NCBI GenBank assembly: GCA_965116935.1
Contig: OZ220737.1
Span: 2,604,001 to 2,668,000 of the forward strand
DNA length: 64,000 nucleotides
Direction of reading: 5' to 3'
Origin: VXYL01 sp965116935
Lineage (GTDB): Bacteria; Pseudomonadota; Gammaproteobacteria; Pseudomonadales; Azotimanducaceae
Part shown: in pieces, positions 61,087-64,000 of the stretch
Numbering within the stretch: position 1 is the first letter of the stretch
Layout of the letters: every line of letters starts with the position of its first letter
Program-made: the position numbers and the translations under genes
The notes under the pieces: generated by a model
Seen by the model: only the letters and a program-made list of their open reading frames with translations
The model's database searches: none
What the model was told of the DNA's origin: nothing

Positions 61087-62816
61087 AGGGAAATCAAGAG
61101 GTGGATGCAGAGGCCGTGGAAGAAGGAACGGAAGACATGGCCGAGGGCAAGTCCAGCGTCGATGACCTGTTCGACGACATGCCCATAGCCGGCTCCATGT
61201 GGGTGCTGACCGACGAGCAGCGTCTGCGCTTGGCGCAAAGGGCCTTGGAGCAGCGTACCAGCGGCGCCGGCCAGCGCCTGCGCTCTGCCTTGCGCCATGT
61301 TCAGGTGGATGGATTTCGGAACCCAGCCAAGGCGCCGGCGAAGCGGCTTGCGGTGCCGGTGCTCGACGAGATGCGCCGAGACGACAAGTTAGCGTCGGCG
61401 ACGCTCCTTGCCTGGGAAGAGTCGCAGCCGGAGCTGCGCGCCAAGGTGGCCGAGAGTCTTGCCAAAGCCGACATACCCTGTCGCGATGAGGACAGCGCCT
61501 TGGGCTGGGAGGGGGCGTGGCCCGTTGCCGAGTGCATGGAAATAGGCGAGGAAGTCGCCGATGAGGTGACGGTGGAGGTGGAGGAAGCCGCCTTCATGTG
61601 CTGCCTCATCTCTGGCCGCTTCCCTCTGCCAGACGGCGATCCGCCGGCGTCTCTTGTGGCGCAGACGCCGCTCATTCAAGGCTGGCTGAAGCACCTTGAA
61701 TCCATGTCCCTCGACGCGCCCGAGTGGGAAGACCTTCCCGTGCTCGTCGATGGAGTGACCGACCTCCTTGCCGGCCACCTTGTACAGCTTGCCGAACTGC
61801 TGGTTTCCGACGTGACTGATGGGATCGACGCGCTGGTCAACTACGAACCGGAGCTTCGCTATCTCGAGATTGATTCGGAGAAGTGGGGCGAGAAGATCAA
61901 GAGTCGGCCTGACTTGGTGCCCGATGTGGGGGACTTGCTTGACGAAATGTACCAGGCGCTGGCGCGCTACCGGGCGGTGCGACCGCAGGCGAACAATCGC
62001 AGTGAAGAAGCGCGTCGCGTCGTCGAGCGCACGAAGGAGGAGGAGCGCATCCTCGGCCTCGAAAGGCAGTGGCGGGAGCTGATGGCGCGGCCGGAACCGG
62101 AACCGCCGGACGAGAAGGATGTGGCGCCCACAACCGACGTTTCGCGTGAGGGGCTGGAGGCGCTTCGGGGTGAACTGCATGAGTTGAGGGAATTGCACGA
62201 CGAGGCCAAGTCGCGTTACGAAGAAGAAGCGCAGCGTCTCGAAGAGAGCAACGCCACGCTGCGGCAGGCCAAGGCGCAGCGGGACGAAGAGATCAGCGAA
62301 TTGAAGGGCGAGCTGATTCGGCTGCGCGAAGCAGAGGACTACTGGCGGGACAGTTTCTTCGCCACGAAGCAAGCGTCGCCCGAGGCAAGGGAGGAGGTGA
62401 AGCTCAAGTCCGTGCAGGACGCGGTGGATCTGGCCGACGAGCGATTTGGCGACGAGCTGCTGATCTCCCTCAACTCGAAGTCATCGACTCGCATCCCGTT
62501 CCAGCGCCCGCAGGAGGTGTTCGATGCCCTGGCTTGGCTCGCGACGGCCTATCGGCGCGACCCGGAAGCCCGCATCGCGGACGCCTGCCCCGGCTGGTTC
62601 TTCCGCCGCAAGCAATCCGACAGCACCGTGGGCATGTTTCGCGAGTGGTACGAAACCCGCGTGGCCGGCCACCGCTACGAGCTCACCAGCCACGTCGGCA
62701 AGGGTTCGAGCTTTGACCCCAAGACGACCATCCGCATCGGCTTCGCTTGGGACGAGGGAAGCGACCGCGTGATCGTGGGGTTCATCGGCCAGCACCAGAA
62801 AAGCCGCCAATCTTGA
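61083..62816 (+). CDS. Coiled-coil protein of unknown function coupled to the CaiB fusion
   Basis: The 577-residue acidic protein starts with ATGA overlapping the CaiB stop. Residues ~330-460 form a long coiled coil (EALRGELHELRELHDEAKSR, EISELKGELIRLREAEDYWR). The N-terminal half is helical without named domains, and the C-terminal ~110 residues are globular, ending FVGF-like (RVIVGFIGQHQKSRQS). That ending resembles the C-terminus of uncharacterised bacterial proteins I cannot name. No signal peptide or membrane segment. Association with an enzyme gene hints at a structural or scaffolding role. Confidence 0.65.
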   Translation: MKGNQEVDAEAVEEGTEDMAEGKSSVDDLFDDMPIAGSMWVLTDEQRLRLAQRALEQRTSGAGQRLRSALRHVQVDGFRNPAKAPAKRLAVPVLDEMRRDDKLASATLLAWEESQPELRAKVAESLAKADIPCRDEDSALGWEGAWPVAECMEIGEEVADEVTVEVEEAAFMCCLISGRFPLPDGDPPASLVAQTPLIQGWLKHLESMSLDAPEWEDLPVLVDGVTDLLAGHLVQLAELLVSDVTDGIDALVNYEPELRYLEIDSEKWGEKIKSRPDLVPDVGDLLDEMYQALARYRAVRPQANNRSEEARRVVERTKEEERILGLERQWRELMARPEPEPPDEKDVAPTTDVSREGLEALRGELHELRELHDEAKSRYEEEAQRLEESNATLRQAKAQRDEEISELKGELIRLREAEDYWRDSFFATKQASPEAREEVKLKSVQDAVDLADERFGDELLISLNSKSSTRIPFQRPQEVFDALAWLATAYRRDPEARIADACPGWFFRRKQSDSTVGMFREWYETRVAGHRYELTSHVGKGSSFDPKTTIRIGFAWDEGSDRVIVGFIGQHQKSRQS

Positions 62817-62916
62817 GTCTGGCAGCGTTGCCGGTGCTTGGTCGTAAGGCCCACGCGCAGCCTCGTTTTTCTTCCATGTAGTATCCAGCGATTGGTCCGG
62901 TTCCTGTTGGTGTTCC

Positions 62917-64000
62917 ATGCAAGGCAATTTCGAGCCGCACGCGATTGAGGAGTCGCTCTACGCCGAGTGGGAGGCTTCGGGCGTCTTTGCGCCTTCCGGC
63001 AATGGGGTGCCGTATTCCATTGTCATTCCGCCGCCGAATGTCACCGGACGGCTGCACATGGGACATGCCTTTCAGCACACGCTGATGGATGCGCTGGTCC
63101 GCTATCAGCGCATGAGCGGGCGGCAGACACTATGGCAGACGGGCACCGACCATGCCGGCATCGCGACGCAAATGCTCGTGGACCGGCAGCTTCAGGAAGA
63201 AGGCACGAGCCGCGACGAGCTCGGGCGAGAGCGCTTCATCGACCGCGTGTGGGATTGGCGGCACACATCGGGCAACGACATCTCGCGGCAACTGCGACGC
63301 ATGGGGTCGTCGGTGGATTGGTCCCGTGAGCGCTTCACCATGGACGAGGGCTTCTCGCGTGCCGTGGTGGAGGTGTTCGTTCGGCTGCACGAGGAGGGGC
63401 TGGTCTATCGCGGCAAGCGCCTAGTGAACTGGGACCCGGAGCTCGGCACTTCCATCTCCGATCTTGAGGTGGAGAACCACGAAGAAGCGGGCCATCTCTG
63501 GCGCCTCTGCTATCCCCTCACCGACGGCCGGGTGGCCGACGACGGCAGCACGCACCTGGTGGTGGCGACGACGCGCCCGGAAACCATGTTGGGCGACACC
63601 GCCGTTGCCGTGAACCCGGCCGACGAGCGCTACCGCAGCCTCGTGGGGGCCCAGGTGGAACTGCCGCTTACGGGGCGCCGCATCCCCATCATCGCCGACG
63701 AGCACGTGGACCCGGAGTTCGGCACCGGTTGCGTGAAGATCACGCCGGCGCACGACTTCGACGACAACGAAGTGGGCGCGCGGCACGACTTGTCGCTTAT
63801 CAACATCTTCCACGGCGACGCCAGCCTCAACGACAACGCCCCAGCCGCGTACCGCGGCATGGACCGCTACGCAGCCCGGGAACGCATCGTGGCCGACCTC
63901 GACGCGGCAGGGCTGCTCGACGGCGTGGAGGACCACACCCTCACCGTGCCGCGCGGCGACCGCTCCGGCGCCGCCATCGAGCCTTGGCTCACAGACCAAT
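62917..64000 (+). CDS. valS: Valyl-tRNA synthetase, 3' partial
   Basis: Begins at ATG 62917 and runs off the window (361 codons seen, of about 900). Class I synthetase features are PPPNVTGRLHMGHAF (HIGH-type motif), TDHAGIATQMLVDRQL, and WDPELGTSISDLEVE. The connective-peptide-1 editing domain follows, with VVATTRPETMLGDTAVAVNP. It charges tRNA-Val. The 100 bp upstream holds its promoter, with no riboswitch or T-box seen. Confidence 0.97.
   Translation, partial: MQGNFEPHAIEESLYAEWEASGVFAPSGNGVPYSIVIPPPNVTGRLHMGHAFQHTLMDALVRYQRMSGRQTLWQTGTDHAGIATQMLVDRQLQEEGTSRDELGRERFIDRVWDWRHTSGNDISRQLRRMGSSVDWSRERFTMDEGFSRAVVEVFVRLHEEGLVYRGKRLVNWDPELGTSISDLEVENHEEAGHLWRLCYPLTDGRVADDGSTHLVVATTRPETMLGDTAVAVNPADERYRSLVGAQVELPLTGRRIPIIADEHVDPEFGTGCVKITPAHDFDDNEVGARHDLSLINIFHGDASLNDNAPAAYRGMDRYAARERIVADLDAAGLLDGVEDHTLTVPRGDRSGAAIEPWLTDQ

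Overview
The window is GC-rich bacterial chromosome, most likely from a gammaproteobacterium or a close proteobacterial relative. The evidence is the style of the housekeeping genes: ComF, a cytochrome c5-like lipoprotein, a methionine aminotransferase beside an omega-amidase, and valS. The abundance of CoA-transferase family III (CaiB) proteins, phytanoyl-CoA-type dioxygenases, an acyl-CoA carboxylase fusion, MATE and ABC exporters, and many short palindromic repeats resembles marine or host-associated lineages with mobile-element-rich genomes. The taxonomic call is inference.

Layout. 1-2.2 kb: 3' part of a biotin-dependent acyl-CoA carboxylase fusion. 2.2-4.9 kb: a 206-bp MITE-like palindrome with an IS4-type element (DruA-like protein plus Tn5-like transposase) inserted at its edge. 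5.1-5.25 kb: an odd 102-nt leucine-type tRNA gene with anticodon CGC. 5.3-16.2 kb: ordinary metabolism (comF, an LRAT-like protein, cytochrome c, an Nramp-like transporter, omega-amidase and aminotransferase, M20 amidohydrolase, polysaccharide deacetylase, PhyH dioxygenase, homocysteine methyltransferase-like, GST). 16.2-32.8 kb: a defence and mobility island, with VapBC-type toxin-antitoxin, a recombinase relic, a four-gene operon led by a SIR2-STAND protein, an IS21 relic, an AccI-like restriction-modification pair, IS and integrase relics, a GIY-YIG/DUF4357 protein, and an intact tyrosine integrase at the right edge. 33-43.5 kb: metabolism and export (a frameshifted tandem CaiB fusion, DUF1801, GNAT, a second PhyH protein, a heterodimeric ABC exporter). 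44-54 kb: a second defence cluster, with a TPR/HEPN pair, an EcoRI-family restriction-modification pair, an IS481-like relic, a Shedu nuclease-helicase operon with two small partner ORFs, two paralogous ribbon-helix-helix antitoxins (one beside a decayed PIN toxin), a cupin, and HigA with a broken HigB. 54.4-64 kb: enoyl-CoA hydratase, amidohydrolase, MATE exporter, an intact tandem CaiB fusion coupled to an unknown coiled-coil protein, and the 5' part of valS.

The two candidates for undescribed systems are the SIR2-STAND / ImmA-IrrE / DUF1653 / putative nuclease operon (17.9-23.2 kb) and the Shedu / SF2 helicase / small-protein operon (48.97-51.78 kb). In both, successive genes overlap by a few bases, which implies translational coupling. 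Palindromic repeats of at least three families are scattered through the window. Two copies lie inside open genes without breaking the frame.
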